Positions 33,743-43,191 are shown, counted from the stretch's first letter. The stretch: DNA of 64,000 nucleotides from WS-9 sp036274595 (GCA_036274595.1 DASUFL010000016.1:22027-86026), one strand, 5' to 3'. Translations and numbers: made by a program. Notes: generated by a model not told the origin, from the sequence alone.

Positions 33743-34904
33743 GGCTTGTTCCCTCGGCAGCGCGGGCCGCCGCGCCGCGCGGCAAGCGAACGCTGAACGT
33801 CGTCCCCTCGTTCTCCGACGATGTGGCAGCGATCGAGCCGCCGTGCGCACGCGCGATCTCCTGTGCGATGAAAAGCCCGAGGCCGAGCCCTTGGGGCTGG
33901 GCTTGATGAACCGTCCGGCCCTTGCGAAAGGCGTCGAAGATGAACGGCAGCATCTCGGGCGGGATGGGCTCACCTCGACTCACGACCTCGATGAGGACTT
34001 GGGTCTCACCACCGTCGATCCGCAGATCGATCGTCGATCGCGGCTCGCCGTGTTGGACCGCATTGCCGACGAGATTGGAGAGCACCTGGTACATCCGATC
34101 ACGGTCCCACATGCCGATCAAGTCGCCCCGTGCGGCCACGCGGAGCGGCCTGTCCGGATGCGCCAGCTCCGCCTCGCCGATCACCTGCCGACAAACATCC
34201 ATCATATCGAATCGCTTCTGGTCGATCGTAATGCCTCCGCCCAGTCGGCTCCTGGTCAGATCGAGCAATTGATCGATCAGCCGCGCTGCAATGGCCGCGC
34301 TCCGCGCGATCTTCCTCGCCACCTCGGTCTCCACCTCGCCGAGGCCGGTGCGTTGAAGCAGAAGATGCGCTCCCATCTCGATCGTGCTCAGCGGGTTCCG
34401 AAGGTCGTGGCCGATGATCCCGATGAGCTGCTCTCGGAACTCACCGATTTCGCCGAGGCGCGACCGTTCCAGGGCCGCGGCGGCCTGATCCGCAAGGGCC
34501 GACAGGAGCCATTCGTCCTGTTCCGTTTCGGTCGAAGGCTCCGCCCGGATCACGACGAGGATTCCCTTGATCGCCCCGGCCACGACCAGCGGAACCCCGA
34601 GAAAGCGTTCGGGCGACGCGCCGATCAGCCCCGCGAGGTGCGGGACCAACTTCTCGCTCAACGGCTCGTGAAAGCGGTCGGCCAACGCCGAGTCGACACC
34701 GCGCGACGCGCGCACGGCCAGCAGGCCGTCGTCTCGCGTCACCAAGAGGAGAGCCTTCTCCGCCGCAAGGAGATCCGCGGCACGGGCGACCGTCAGCTGG
34801 AAAACCTCGTCGAGCGTCGCGGCATAGGTGAGTGCTCGGCTCACCTCGGTGAGCTTCCGGATGTCACGCACCCGGTGCGCGTCGGTCTTAATGGGTGCGT
34901 TCAC
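33732..34904 (-). CDS. GAF-domain sensor histidine kinase
   Basis: 390 residues, no membrane helix or signal peptide. A GAF domain (about 18-148) is followed by HisKA with phospho-acceptor H166 in 'IIGHDLRNPLSTIEMG' and a HATPase domain (about 265-375) with N ('LVGNAVQHG'), G1 ('PFIFDAFRKG') and G2 ('GLGLGLFIAQ') boxes; G1 lacks the usual DxGxG and reads 'SRGEPIPPEML'. Its start overlaps the KaiC-like stop by 17 nt, so it is translated together with that ATPase. It probably senses a soluble ligand or redox state. Confidence 0.9.
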   Translation of the reverse strand: MNAPIKTDAHRVRDIRKLTEVSRALTYAATLDEVFQLTVARAADLLAAEKALLLVTRDDGLLAVRASRGVDSALADRFHEPLSEKLVPHLAGLIGASPERFLGVPLVVAGAIKGILVVIRAEPSTETEQDEWLLSALADQAAAALERSRLGEIGEFREQLIGIIGHDLRNPLSTIEMGAHLLLQRTGLGEVETEVARKIARSAAIAARLIDQLLDLTRSRLGGGITIDQKRFDMMDVCRQVIGEAELAHPDRPLRVAARGDLIGMWDRDRMYQVLSNLVGNAVQHGEPRSTIDLRIDGGETQVLIEVVSRGEPIPPEMLPFIFDAFRKGRTVHQAQPQGLGLGLFIAQEIARAHGGSIAATSSENEGTTFSVRLPRGAAARAAEGTSPTG

Positions 34905-36297
34905 CTACGCTCAACCCCCGGACGTCGATCCTCATCTGACGTAGCTGAAGATCGTGGGCAGTGCCTCGCGCCTTCGCGATGCGGAGCGTCCTCCCGACAA
35001 CACCCTCGCTGGCCCTGATGTCGAGAAAGACGATGGAGTCCGTCATGTGGCTCAGCCGGCCTTGATGTTCATCCCTGGCCATGAGAGGTGGATCTGTCTC
35101 GAGGGTGAGGATGCTGGTCACGCCCATCACCGCGAGCTGCTGGACGAGGGCGTAGACGTAACCGTGCATACGCGTGGGATCGCCTGCGGCAACGGCCAGG
35201 TCCCCGAGCGCGTCGATGACCAGGCGGCGGATCGGTCTCCGGCGGAGCGCCTGGAAGATGCTGACGACGATCCGATCGATGGGGAGCTCGACCGCCGAAT
35301 AATAGAGCAGCTCCAATCGATCGCGAGCGCCGTCGTCGAGCTTCCCACCGATCTGCTCCACTTGGTACGCGAGCTGCGTGGGATTTTCCTGGAAGTTGAC
35401 CAGCAGACATCCTTCTCCCCGCCGAAGGCCCTCGAGAATGAACTGGATTCCCATCGTCGTCTTGCCGGAGCCGGTGGGGCCGGCGACCAGGGCGGCACTC
35501 CCCGCCCAGAAACCGCCCCCGAGCATGGAATCGAGCCCTGGCACACCCGATGGAGCCCGGTCCAGGTCTCGCTTGTAGGACGCCGCCTCGACCGGACTGA
35601 CGAGGCGCGGATAGACCTGCAAGCCGGCCGCCGTGATCTCGAAGGCGTGAAATCCCTGCCGGTAGGAGCTGCCGCGGAGCTTGAACACGCGGACGTAGCG
35701 CTCATCGCGTGTCCCGAGGGAGTTTCGCGCCAGCTCGATGATCCCGTCCGCGACAGCGAACTCGGGGAACTCCGCGATATCTTCGTGCCGGTACTCTCCA
35801 ACGAGCAGGACCGTCGTGCTATACGCGGCGAGAAGCCCGGCGAGCTCGTGCAGCATCAGCCGCATCTCTTGGGTCGACGATGCCATGTCGTGGATCGCTT
35901 TGAAGGAATCGATCACGATGATCTTCGGCGACAGCGTCTTGATCGCGTCTCTGAGCCTCGGCACCAGCGCGCCGACGCCGTTCGCCGCCAGCTTGTCTCC
36001 CAAGCCCTCGTACTGGATCACGCGACCCATCTTGTCAGCGTCGAAAAATTGGAATTGCTGAAGGTACCGGATCACCTTGTCGAGCGGCTCGGAGAGCGTC
36101 GTGAGGTAGAGGATGGGCCGACGCTCGTCATCCGCGTTGGCGAAGATGAATTCCTCCGCGAGGGCCGTCTTGCCCGACCCCGGCGCACCCATGATGATGT
36201 TGATCGAGTTTTCGGGAATACCGCCGTCGAGGATCTCGTCGAGCTCGCGGTTGCCGGTCGAGAGGCGCCTTACCTGGGCATCCGCGTCTTCAGACAT
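34888..36297 (-). CDS. KaiC-like double-domain RecA-fold ATPase
   Basis: 469 residues in two KaiC domains. Walker A sites are GAPGSGKT (37-44) and GPTGSGKT (273-280), with Walker B 'IIVIDSF' and 'RLVIDAL'. The pair of catalytic glutamates after Walker A in cyanobacterial KaiC appears as Leu-Ser in the first domain and Gln-Glu in the second. Where KaiC has its Ser-Thr phosphorylation pair this protein reads Ser-His ('RLSHMTDS'), by my manual alignment. It is placed between a receiver and a histidine kinase, with overlaps on both sides. No KaiA or KaiB is seen in the window. Likely a hexameric ATP-driven switch in signal transduction. Confidence 0.9.
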   Translation of the reverse strand: MSEDADAQVRRLSTGNRELDEILDGGIPENSINIIMGAPGSGKTALAEEFIFANADDERRPILYLTTLSEPLDKVIRYLQQFQFFDADKMGRVIQYEGLGDKLAANGVGALVPRLRDAIKTLSPKIIVIDSFKAIHDMASSTQEMRLMLHELAGLLAAYSTTVLLVGEYRHEDIAEFPEFAVADGIIELARNSLGTRDERYVRVFKLRGSSYRQGFHAFEITAAGLQVYPRLVSPVEAASYKRDLDRAPSGVPGLDSMLGGGFWAGSAALVAGPTGSGKTTMGIQFILEGLRRGEGCLLVNFQENPTQLAYQVEQIGGKLDDGARDRLELLYYSAVELPIDRIVVSIFQALRRRPIRRLVIDALGDLAVAAGDPTRMHGYVYALVQQLAVMGVTSILTLETDPPLMARDEHQGRLSHMTDSIVFLDIRASEGVVGRTLRIAKARGTAHDLQLRQMRIDVRGLSVGERTH

Positions 36298-36721
36298 GTT
36301 GAGTTCTCCTGATGCGTGCGCTTCGTGCTTCGAGAACCTCTCGGACCGTATGGACCAACGCGTGCTCGGCGAGAGGCTTCAAGAGAAATGCATCGGCGCC
36401 TGCCTCTCGCGCCCGCCCTTCAGCCGCCAGGATGCTGAAGATCAAGACGGCAATATCGCGCGTACGGGGATCCGCTTTGATCTGGCGACAGAGCGACAGC
36501 CCGTCCAGAGCGGGAACGAGGATTTCGGTGATGATGATGTCAGGGGGCGTCTTCAAGGCCTGCTGCAGGGCGCCGTCACCATCCTCCGCGAACCCGACCG
36601 AGTAACCGACCTGGTGCAAGAAGTGCGACTCGAGGTCTCGGACATGCGGATCGCGGTCCACGACCAAGATGATCGCCTTGCCCTTTTCCCCTGGCCCAGG
36701 CTCGTCCACAATTTTCTCCAC
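36290..36721 (-). CDS. Stand-alone receiver protein with Glu at the phosphorylation position
   Basis: 143 residues from GTG 36721. One REC domain: acidic pair D22/D24 in 'VVDRDP', 'PDIIITEILVPALDG' where the phospho-accepting Asp is replaced by E66 (codon GAA), a Ser at the Thr/Ser position ('LIFSIL') and the conserved Lys in 'FLLKPL'. No output domain. The stop lies 8 nt inside the KaiC-like gene. The Asp-to-Glu change often mimics the phosphorylated state, so the protein may be a constantly active adaptor, or be controlled without phosphorylation. Confidence 0.88.
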   Translation of the reverse strand: MEKIVDEPGPGEKGKAIILVVDRDPHVRDLESHFLHQVGYSVGFAEDGDGALQQALKTPPDIIITEILVPALDGLSLCRQIKADPRTRDIAVLIFSILAAEGRAREAGADAFLLKPLAEHALVHTVREVLEARSARIRRTQHV

Positions 36722-36840
36722 TCACGTAGCTTTACGGATGTTTTGATATAGGAGCGTAAGGAGGCAAGATGAGGTTATCACCATCCCCGCATGGGTCACA
36801 ATCGATCCGAAGATCGTGCGATACACGGGCACGGAACAGT

Positions 36841-37629
36841 TCAGTAGCGGGTCAGAATAGCGGTGGCCTTCACAGTCCAATCACCCAAGCGGTTCTGCCC
36901 CCAGGGTATCTCCGGCTTGACCCACACGCCAAACCGCGGGGACATCATCTTGCCTATCTGAAAGCCCGACTTGAAGCTCGTCATGTTGTCACGCTTCCAG
37001 TCGGTTTTCGATTCGCTATCCACGACGACCCACCATGACCGCGAGATCCGGCGGAGAATGGTTGGAGTCACCAAGAAGTAGTTGAGGTCCGGTCGGTCGT
37101 CCTCGCCGGCGACGGAGAAGAAATTCTGAAACTTGATGAAGCCAAAGCCCTTGAGCCTGCCAAAAAATACGATAGGAGCCACGACCGGAGCGAGCTGCCA
37201 CTTGTCGCTACCGACCGAATGGGTCGCCGTAGGGAATACCACGCCCGAACCCCACGCGATCGTGTAGGACTTATGGAACTTGGGTATCACGATGGCCTGC
37301 GTGTAGAGGTCGCCCAAGCCCGATCGCGTGTCATGGCCGTCGTGAACGGTCACCGCGGGAAGATCCGCTCGGAGGAGAAAGCCTCGTGATCTACCGAATA
37401 GCCCGACCCTGTTCAAGACGAGGCGATCGGCGCGAAGGATCACGACGTTCTGCCAGGGCTCGTTGCGCAAATTGTAGTACTCGTTGCGCAGCGTGAAGAA
37501 GACGGGTTTGGTCGGATCGGTGTCGTTACGGATCTCCTCGGGGGCGGGCGCGTCTTGCGGCCGGGACGGCGTAGCGTGAAAGAGCCCGAGGAAGGCAAGG
37601 ACTGCCGCCGCTCTACTTGGCCACGTCAT
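36841..37629 (-). CDS. Exported protein, probable outer-membrane channel/beta protein
   Basis: 262 residues from ATG 37629, which opens a signal peptide (MTWPSRAAAVLAFLGLFHA). The frame extends to 37758 but those residues are Ser/Arg-rich and unlike a gene start. The mature part alternates short beta strands rich in Tyr, Phe and Trp, ends 'WTVKATAILTRY' with a terminal aromatic, and looks like a 10-12-strand barrel of the phenol-degradation MetA/transporter-like type. I cannot name a substrate. Confidence 0.65.
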   Translation of the reverse strand: MTWPSRAAAVLAFLGLFHATPSRPQDAPAPEEIRNDTDPTKPVFFTLRNEYYNLRNEPWQNVVILRADRLVLNRVGLFGRSRGFLLRADLPAVTVHDGHDTRSGLGDLYTQAIVIPKFHKSYTIAWGSGVVFPTATHSVGSDKWQLAPVVAPIVFFGRLKGFGFIKFQNFFSVAGEDDRPDLNYFLVTPTILRRISRSWWVVVDSESKTDWKRDNMTSFKSGFQIGKMMSPRFGVWVKPEIPWGQNRLGDWTVKATAILTRY

Positions 37630-37859
37630 TCGCGTGAACTTGCCCTCACGGAGTCGAAACCCGAAGGCCAATCGGCCTGGGAAAGCGCCAGATCCTCGAA
37701 TTCGCGTAGAGCTACTCCCGGCCCGAGTGGATACCGTAAGGCACGAGCTATGCTGCACTCAAGTGTTCGAGCGAGGCCGCCGTCTCAGGAGCTCCCCGTC
37801 GAGCTTGCATGTCAGTGCTGTGCACGTGCTTTGTGGTACCAGGGCTTGGAGGCCATTCG

Positions 37860-38759
37860 ATGGCAATCATGAAGGAAAAGGGCACGGAGACCGCCAAAGA
37901 GGCGAGGAAATTGAAAGCACGTGCCCGTTCGGGCGCCCGAACGCTGGTCGCGAAGGGCCCACAGGACAAAACTGTTCGAGCGAAGAAGCTCAAACCCAGA
38001 TTCTACGAACGAGAGCTGGCCCGTCTTCAGGTCGAGCTCGTGAAGCTACAGGAATACATCAGGGTCAAAGGATTGAAGGTGGCCATCGTATTCGAAGGCC
38101 GCGACGCCGCCGGCAAGGGGGGCGTCATCAAGCGAATCACCCAGCGAATGAATCCCCGCACGTGCAGGACCGTCGCGCTCGGCACGCCGACGGAGCGGGA
38201 AAAGACGCAGTGGTATTTCCAACGCTATGTGGCTGAGCTGCCGGCTGCCGGGGAGATCGTGCTGTTCGACCGAAGCTGGTACAACCGTGCCGGTGTCGAG
38301 CGCGTCATGGGATTCTGCACCGAGCAGGAGTACACCGAGTTCCTGCGATCCTGCCCCGAGTTCGAGAGCATGCTCATTCGTTCCGATATCGTGCTCATCA
38401 AGTATTGGTTCTCGGTCAGCGACGACGAGCAGGAGGCTCGGTTCCAGAAGCGGATCAACGATCCGACCAAGCGATGGAAGCTGAGCCCGATGGACCTGCA
38501 ATCCCGCCGGCGATGGGTCGACTACTCCCGAGCCAAGGATGCCATGCTGGCCGCCAGTGACACCGAGGCGGCGCCGTGGTGGGTGGTGCCGGCCGACAAC
38601 AAGCGGCGCGCCCGCCTCAACTGCATCGCGCACATCTTGGGCCGATTCCCCTACAAGGACTACACCCCCAAGAAACTCGAGCTGCCGCCCCGTCAGGTGG
38701 ATCCCACGTACGTCCGGCCGCATGTCTCGACCCAGAACTTCATACCCGAAGCGTACTGA
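37860..38759 (+). CDS. ppk2: Polyphosphate kinase 2
   Basis: 299 residues from ATG 37860, with GGAGG 7 nt upstream; an earlier ATG at 37809 lacks one. Walker A is 'GRDAAGKGG' (from G80), the second motif 'DRSWYNRAGVERVMGF' and 'KRWKLSPMDLQSRRRW' complete the PPK2 signature. The basic N-terminal 50 residues are rich in Lys/Arg/Ala. The enzyme uses polyphosphate to phosphorylate nucleoside mono- or diphosphates, or the reverse. By length and the Asp before Ala in Walker A it looks like the class I (diphosphate) group; the exact nucleotide is not certain. Confidence 0.95.
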   Translation: MAIMKEKGTETAKEARKLKARARSGARTLVAKGPQDKTVRAKKLKPRFYERELARLQVELVKLQEYIRVKGLKVAIVFEGRDAAGKGGVIKRITQRMNPRTCRTVALGTPTEREKTQWYFQRYVAELPAAGEIVLFDRSWYNRAGVERVMGFCTEQEYTEFLRSCPEFESMLIRSDIVLIKYWFSVSDDEQEARFQKRINDPTKRWKLSPMDLQSRRRWVDYSRAKDAMLAASDTEAAPWWVVPADNKRRARLNCIAHILGRFPYKDYTPKKLELPPRQVDPTYVRPHVSTQNFIPEAY

Positions 38760-38917
38760 CCTGCCAGGGAATCGTCCCTAGCGAGCTCGGGACCCCCTCC
38801 CGTTTCGCGATCTTGAAGTAGAGCACCTGCTGGTCCACAATCCGGCTCTCTCCTACCTGGCTTGTCGTTCCACCCATACCAGATGCAGCTTTCGCCACCC
38901 CAGGTGAGGCCCAGGGA

Positions 38918-41269
38918 ATGATCGGACAGATCCTCTCCCACTACCGCATTCTGGAGGTCCTGGGCTCCGGCGGGATGGGCGTCGTGTACCGCGCCCATGA
39001 TGAGCGCCTCGATCGGGATGTCGCCTTGAAGGTCCTCTCCCAGGCTTCCGTGGGTGACGGCACTGCCCGCAAGCGCCTCCGCAGGGAGGCGCTGCTTCTC
39101 TCGAAGCTGAGCCATCCCCATATCTGCACCATCTTCGACTTCGATTCGCAGGACGGTGTGGATTTTCTGGTCATGGAGCTCGTCTCCGGAGAATCCCTGG
39201 CCGCCCGGCTCCGACGAGGCGCATTGAGTGAATCGGAGGTCCTCCCGATTGGAATTCAAATCGCCGAGGCGCTCGACGAAGCGCACCGGCAGAGCGTCGT
39301 GCATCGAGACCTGAAGCCGGGAAACGTGATGATCATGACCCGCGGGACGGTCAAGGTGCTCGACTTCGGAATCGCCCGGAGCGTGGAGCAGGAGTCCATG
39401 ACGGTGGACAACCTGACCGGGACAGGAATGATCGCGGGCACCCTCCCCTACATGGCCCCGGAGCTATTCCGGGGCTCGGATGCCGATGCGCGCACCGACA
39501 TCTACGCCTGGGGCGCCGTGGCCTACGAGCTGGCGACAGGAGTGCGCCCCTTCGCGCAAAACACGCCGGCATCGCTGGTCCAGGCGATCCTGAACGATCC
39601 TCCGACGCCCCCGACCATGCTGGTTCCGGAGCTCTCCCCCGGCTTCGAAGAGGTGATCCTCAAGGCTTTGCAGAAGGATCGTGAGGCGCGCCATGCCTCC
39701 GCAGGCGAGGTGGTGGCGGCCCTTACAGGCATGGGAAACGCGCGGAGTGCGGCGGCGCCGCGACGTGCGGCTCGCGCCCGTTGGCCGCTCGCTGCCTCGA
39801 TGGTCGGAGCCTTCCTTCTGGCGATAGTTCTCTTCCTATCGGCGCGTTCCTGGAAGATGCCGTTCGGAGCACCGCCTGGGATCCAGTCGCTGGCCGTCCT
39901 TCCTCTCGCCAACCTTTCGGGAGACCCCTCCCAGGACTACTTCGCGGATGGGATGACGGATGCCCTGATCACACGGCTGGCGCAGATTCACGACCTGCGC
40001 GTCATCTCGAGAACCTCGGTGGACCGGTATCGCAAGACCATGAAATCCGTCCCGGAAATCGGACGGGAGCTGCACGTCCAAGCCGTCGTCGAGGGCTCGG
40101 TCCTGAGATCCGGCGATCGCGTGAGGATCACGGCACAGCTGGTCGACGCTTCCAAGGACCAGCACCTTTGGGCGAACGACTACGAGCGCGACCTGAGCGA
40201 TGTGATCGCCCTGCAGAGCGATCTCGTGGGCGCGATCGCGAGCCAGATCCAGGCTCGCCTGACCCCGGGGGAGCGCGCAGGGCTCGCGCATATCGATGTC
40301 GTGAAGTCGGACGCGTATGACGACTACCTCAAGGGGCGCTACCACTCGAACCGGCGGACGAAGGAGGACCTCGAGGCCGCGAGGGCTCTCTTCCAGCGCG
40401 CCATCGAGAGCGACCCAGGCTTCGCCCTGGCCCACGCCGGGCTGGCGGACACGTACATCCTGCTCCATCTCTATGCGGGCATGTCCTCGACCGAGGCGTT
40501 TCCGCTCGCGATGGGAGCCGCGCGGAAGGCGCTGGACCTGAACGAGGACCTCGCCGAAGCCTATCCCGCGATCGCGCTGGTGAAGATCTACTCGAAGTGG
40601 GACTGGGACGGGGCGGAGTCCGACTTCAAACGGGGCATCCGCCTCAAGCCGAGCTACGCGACCGCGTACCACTGGTATTCGATCCTGCTTCGGGATCGCG
40701 GCCGCTTCGATGAATCCATCGCGGCCGCCCGGCACGCGCTCGAGCTGGATCCCCTCTCGTTGATCGTCAACGCCAACCTCGGCGATGCCTATTTCTTCGC
40801 GCGCCGATACGACGATGCCATCCGTCAGCATCGCGCCGGACGCGATCTGGACCCAGGCTTCCCTCCGACACATCTCTATCTGGGAATGGCGTTCGCCCAG
40901 AAGGGGCAGATCGACTCAGCGCTCACCGAATGCCGCACCGCGAGAGCTCTGGCTGGTCACGGGGACTTCGGCCTTGGGGGGCTTGGGTACGTTCTGGCGC
41001 GGGCAGGGAGGAACGCGGAAGCCACGGATGTGCTCCGCAAGCTCGAGGACGACGCGCGTGGAGGCGCCGCGGTGTCGTTCGACATAGGTCTCGTCCAGGT
41101 CGGGCTCGGGAACAGGGCTCAAGCGATCGAATGGCTGGGGCGAGCCTGTCAGGACCAGCCGTCGGGGATCAAGGATCTGGGAGTCGATCCGAGGCTCGAT
41201 CCCCTCCGGAAAGAGGCGGGGTTCCGGGAGTTGTTACGCCGCACTCGACTCGATCAGAACCGGATGTAG
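38918..41269 (+). CDS. Ser/Thr protein kinase with TolB-like and TPR regions, membrane-anchored
   Basis: 783 residues. Kinase domain (about 8-275): GSGGMGVVY, VALK, HRDLKPGN with D131, DFGIAR, MAPELFRG. One helix (about 287-308) crosses the membrane. The TolB-like domain follows ('LAVLPLANLSG', 'VVEGSVLRSGDRVRI', about 320-450) and TPR repeats to the end (about 470-775). It shares this layout with the kinase at 3387-5666, except for the helix. Sensing outside, phosphorylating inside, is the likely mode. Its 3' end overlaps the convergent Vps62-like gene by 16 nt. Confidence 0.92.
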   Translation: MIGQILSHYRILEVLGSGGMGVVYRAHDERLDRDVALKVLSQASVGDGTARKRLRREALLLSKLSHPHICTIFDFDSQDGVDFLVMELVSGESLAARLRRGALSESEVLPIGIQIAEALDEAHRQSVVHRDLKPGNVMIMTRGTVKVLDFGIARSVEQESMTVDNLTGTGMIAGTLPYMAPELFRGSDADARTDIYAWGAVAYELATGVRPFAQNTPASLVQAILNDPPTPPTMLVPELSPGFEEVILKALQKDREARHASAGEVVAALTGMGNARSAAAPRRAARARWPLAASMVGAFLLAIVLFLSARSWKMPFGAPPGIQSLAVLPLANLSGDPSQDYFADGMTDALITRLAQIHDLRVISRTSVDRYRKTMKSVPEIGRELHVQAVVEGSVLRSGDRVRITAQLVDASKDQHLWANDYERDLSDVIALQSDLVGAIASQIQARLTPGERAGLAHIDVVKSDAYDDYLKGRYHSNRRTKEDLEAARALFQRAIESDPGFALAHAGLADTYILLHLYAGMSSTEAFPLAMGAARKALDLNEDLAEAYPAIALVKIYSKWDWDGAESDFKRGIRLKPSYATAYHWYSILLRDRGRFDESIAAARHALELDPLSLIVNANLGDAYFFARRYDDAIRQHRAGRDLDPGFPPTHLYLGMAFAQKGQIDSALTECRTARALAGHGDFGLGGLGYVLARAGRNAEATDVLRKLEDDARGGAAVSFDIGLVQVGLGNRAQAIEWLGRACQDQPSGIKDLGVDPRLDPLRKEAGFRELLRRTRLDQNRM

Positions 41270-43191
41270 TGACCCGCCCAGAGCCCAAAGAAACGGAGCC
41301 GGCCGTCGTCCAGACCAGCCTGCGATCCAGGACCCGCGGCATCGATGAAGCGAAGCGCGAGGTCGAAAGCCACTTTCGGCCTGAGGTAGTATTCGACCCC
41401 CACGCTGGCTGTGCCGGCCCACCCCCATCCCGACGTGATGATCTTGGCCTCGGAGTTCGGTATCCGCTGGCGTGATTCCCACCCACTCGCCCCACCGCCG
41501 ACCGTGGCGTAGGGACGGAGCGTTCCTTCGGGCCCCCGCAGGACGACACTGGCGGTGAACGGGTACGAGTAGATCGATCCCGCATCCTGCTGCACCGTGT
41601 TGAACTTCTGGTATCCCCCCTCCAGCTCGATGGCTCCGAAGCGTGCCTTGAGCCAGAAGTTACGCCAGAGCAGGAAGCCCACCGAGTTTCGATAGAGATC
41701 CCCAAAATCTCCCTGTGGGAAGCCGACGCTCATCCCCAGCAAGGCGGACCCGACTCCCCGCTCATTCCATCCACTTCGCGGTGCGAAACCGAGGCGCTCC
41801 AGCTCCTTGCGATCCAGAGCGCCGCGGGTTTCGTGGACGAAGCGGGGGTGGCGGAAGATGTAGAGGTAGTACCAGGGCTGGAGCAAATCCTCCGCATACG
41901 AGCGCGCCGTTGGAATCCGTCTCAATCGATACCCGGGATAGGCGAGGCCCGGGGCGGTACGGTTCCACCCCGCGTTGTACGCCGGGCCGAATGGCGCCCG
42001 ATTCCCGACATCGGTCAGCTTGAACGACGAGGCCATGGACGGGCCGCTCGGGAACCCCCATCGCGCCGGCAACAGGAGTGGAGCCCATTCGCGCAGCACC
42101 TCGGGATGGGACCGGTATTCAATGCGGCTCGGCTCGGGAACCAGCACGACCCGGAATTCATCGTGCCGCACCACACGCGTCGTATCGCGGTCGCGTCCGG
42201 AGACACTCTCGGTATGGCCGAGAGCGGCGGCCGCTTCCCACTCGCCGGGATAGGGATAATTGCCGTGCGAGCCGGAATTCTTGTCTCCGCTGAACAGTCG
42301 GTTGGGATAGTCGAAGACCATGTACGCCCTTCCGCCGACATAGACCACCGGATGGGTGGCGTCCTCGACTTCGGGCAGGTACTCGCCCTGCGGCAGGCGC
42401 ACGCTCCGGCCGTGGAAGTAGTAGTCGATCCCCTGGATCGAATCGTGCCGATCGTTGACGACGACGTTGATGTGCTCCCAGTCGCCCTCGTGATTGCTGG
42501 TGTAGTCGTTGAATGGGTAGAAGAACCAGTACTGCACGATGACGCGACCCGCCCCGTCGACGAAGGGATGCGCCCAGACGGTCGGCTTGGACCAGAGGGA
42601 GCTGTCCGGTCCGGCGCGGAGGCGCGCGTATTCCTTCCACCACTCACTCGGCTTCTCTCCCGGAACATCGAAATACCAGATCTCCAGATGATCCGGATCG
42701 CTCAAGTAACCGAAGGCCTCTTCCGTGAGTCGCAGGAGAGAGTCCGATGGTGTGCTTCGGAGCGCGATGTCCTGTGATTTCCGGAGCAGGTACGGTGCGG
42801 CATCGATCTGATCGATTCGGAGCGTATCGGCGAGGAGCGTGGGATCGGATGGCAGCAGTTGAAAGCGACGACCACCGACCTGAATGTGATCGCCTTGAGG
42901 CAGCACCAATGTCGGTGCGAACCGCTGAACGAGCTCCTGGAGCGAATCGCGCCGGCTCTCCGCGATCCCATCCCCGTGTTGGCTATCGCGCGGGTCTCCG
43001 TAGAGCGAGTCGGTCGCCGCCCGGGCTCCCACAAGGGAGGGTTTCTGGTCGGGGCGAATCAGCTGCAGATAGGCGCTTCGGGGGTCCCGGGTGGAGGCGC
43101 AGCCGAGCGCGAGCAAGGTTGCAGCAAGGAAGGGCCAGAGGAGGGTCTGCGCTGGGTGCGGCGCGCGGCGGCACGGACGGTGCGGCGGCAT
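41254..43191 (-). CDS. Lipoprotein with Vps62-like domain and C-terminal outer-membrane barrel
   Basis: 645 residues from ATG 43191 (GGAGG upstream; a frame 48 nt longer is less likely). The lipobox is 'LALGC'. Residues about 70-350 resemble the Vps62/DUF946 domain: 'FAPTLVLPQGD', 'VQYWFFYPFNDY', 'HEGDWEHINVVV', 'HPVVYVGGRAY'. After a middle region the last 190 residues alternate as beta strands ('VGFPQGDFGDLYRNSVGFLL', 'GWAGTASVGVEYYLRPKVAF') and end 'WAGHYIRF' with terminal Phe, as an outer-membrane barrel does. A lipid-anchored domain carried by a barrel in one chain is uncommon. Function unknown. Confidence 0.75.
   Translation of the reverse strand: MPPHRPCRRAPHPAQTLLWPFLAATLLALGCASTRDPRSAYLQLIRPDQKPSLVGARAATDSLYGDPRDSQHGDGIAESRRDSLQELVQRFAPTLVLPQGDHIQVGGRRFQLLPSDPTLLADTLRIDQIDAAPYLLRKSQDIALRSTPSDSLLRLTEEAFGYLSDPDHLEIWYFDVPGEKPSEWWKEYARLRAGPDSSLWSKPTVWAHPFVDGAGRVIVQYWFFYPFNDYTSNHEGDWEHINVVVNDRHDSIQGIDYYFHGRSVRLPQGEYLPEVEDATHPVVYVGGRAYMVFDYPNRLFSGDKNSGSHGNYPYPGEWEAAAALGHTESVSGRDRDTTRVVRHDEFRVVLVPEPSRIEYRSHPEVLREWAPLLLPARWGFPSGPSMASSFKLTDVGNRAPFGPAYNAGWNRTAPGLAYPGYRLRRIPTARSYAEDLLQPWYYLYIFRHPRFVHETRGALDRKELERLGFAPRSGWNERGVGSALLGMSVGFPQGDFGDLYRNSVGFLLWRNFWLKARFGAIELEGGYQKFNTVQQDAGSIYSYPFTASVVLRGPEGTLRPYATVGGGASGWESRQRIPNSEAKIITSGWGWAGTASVGVEYYLRPKVAFDLALRFIDAAGPGSQAGLDDGRLRFFGLWAGHYIRF

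Noticed and set aside
34954..36312. 452-codon open frame on the plus strand
   Set aside because: Antisense shadow of the KaiC-like ATPase gene; no ribosome site and Arg/Asp-rich composition.
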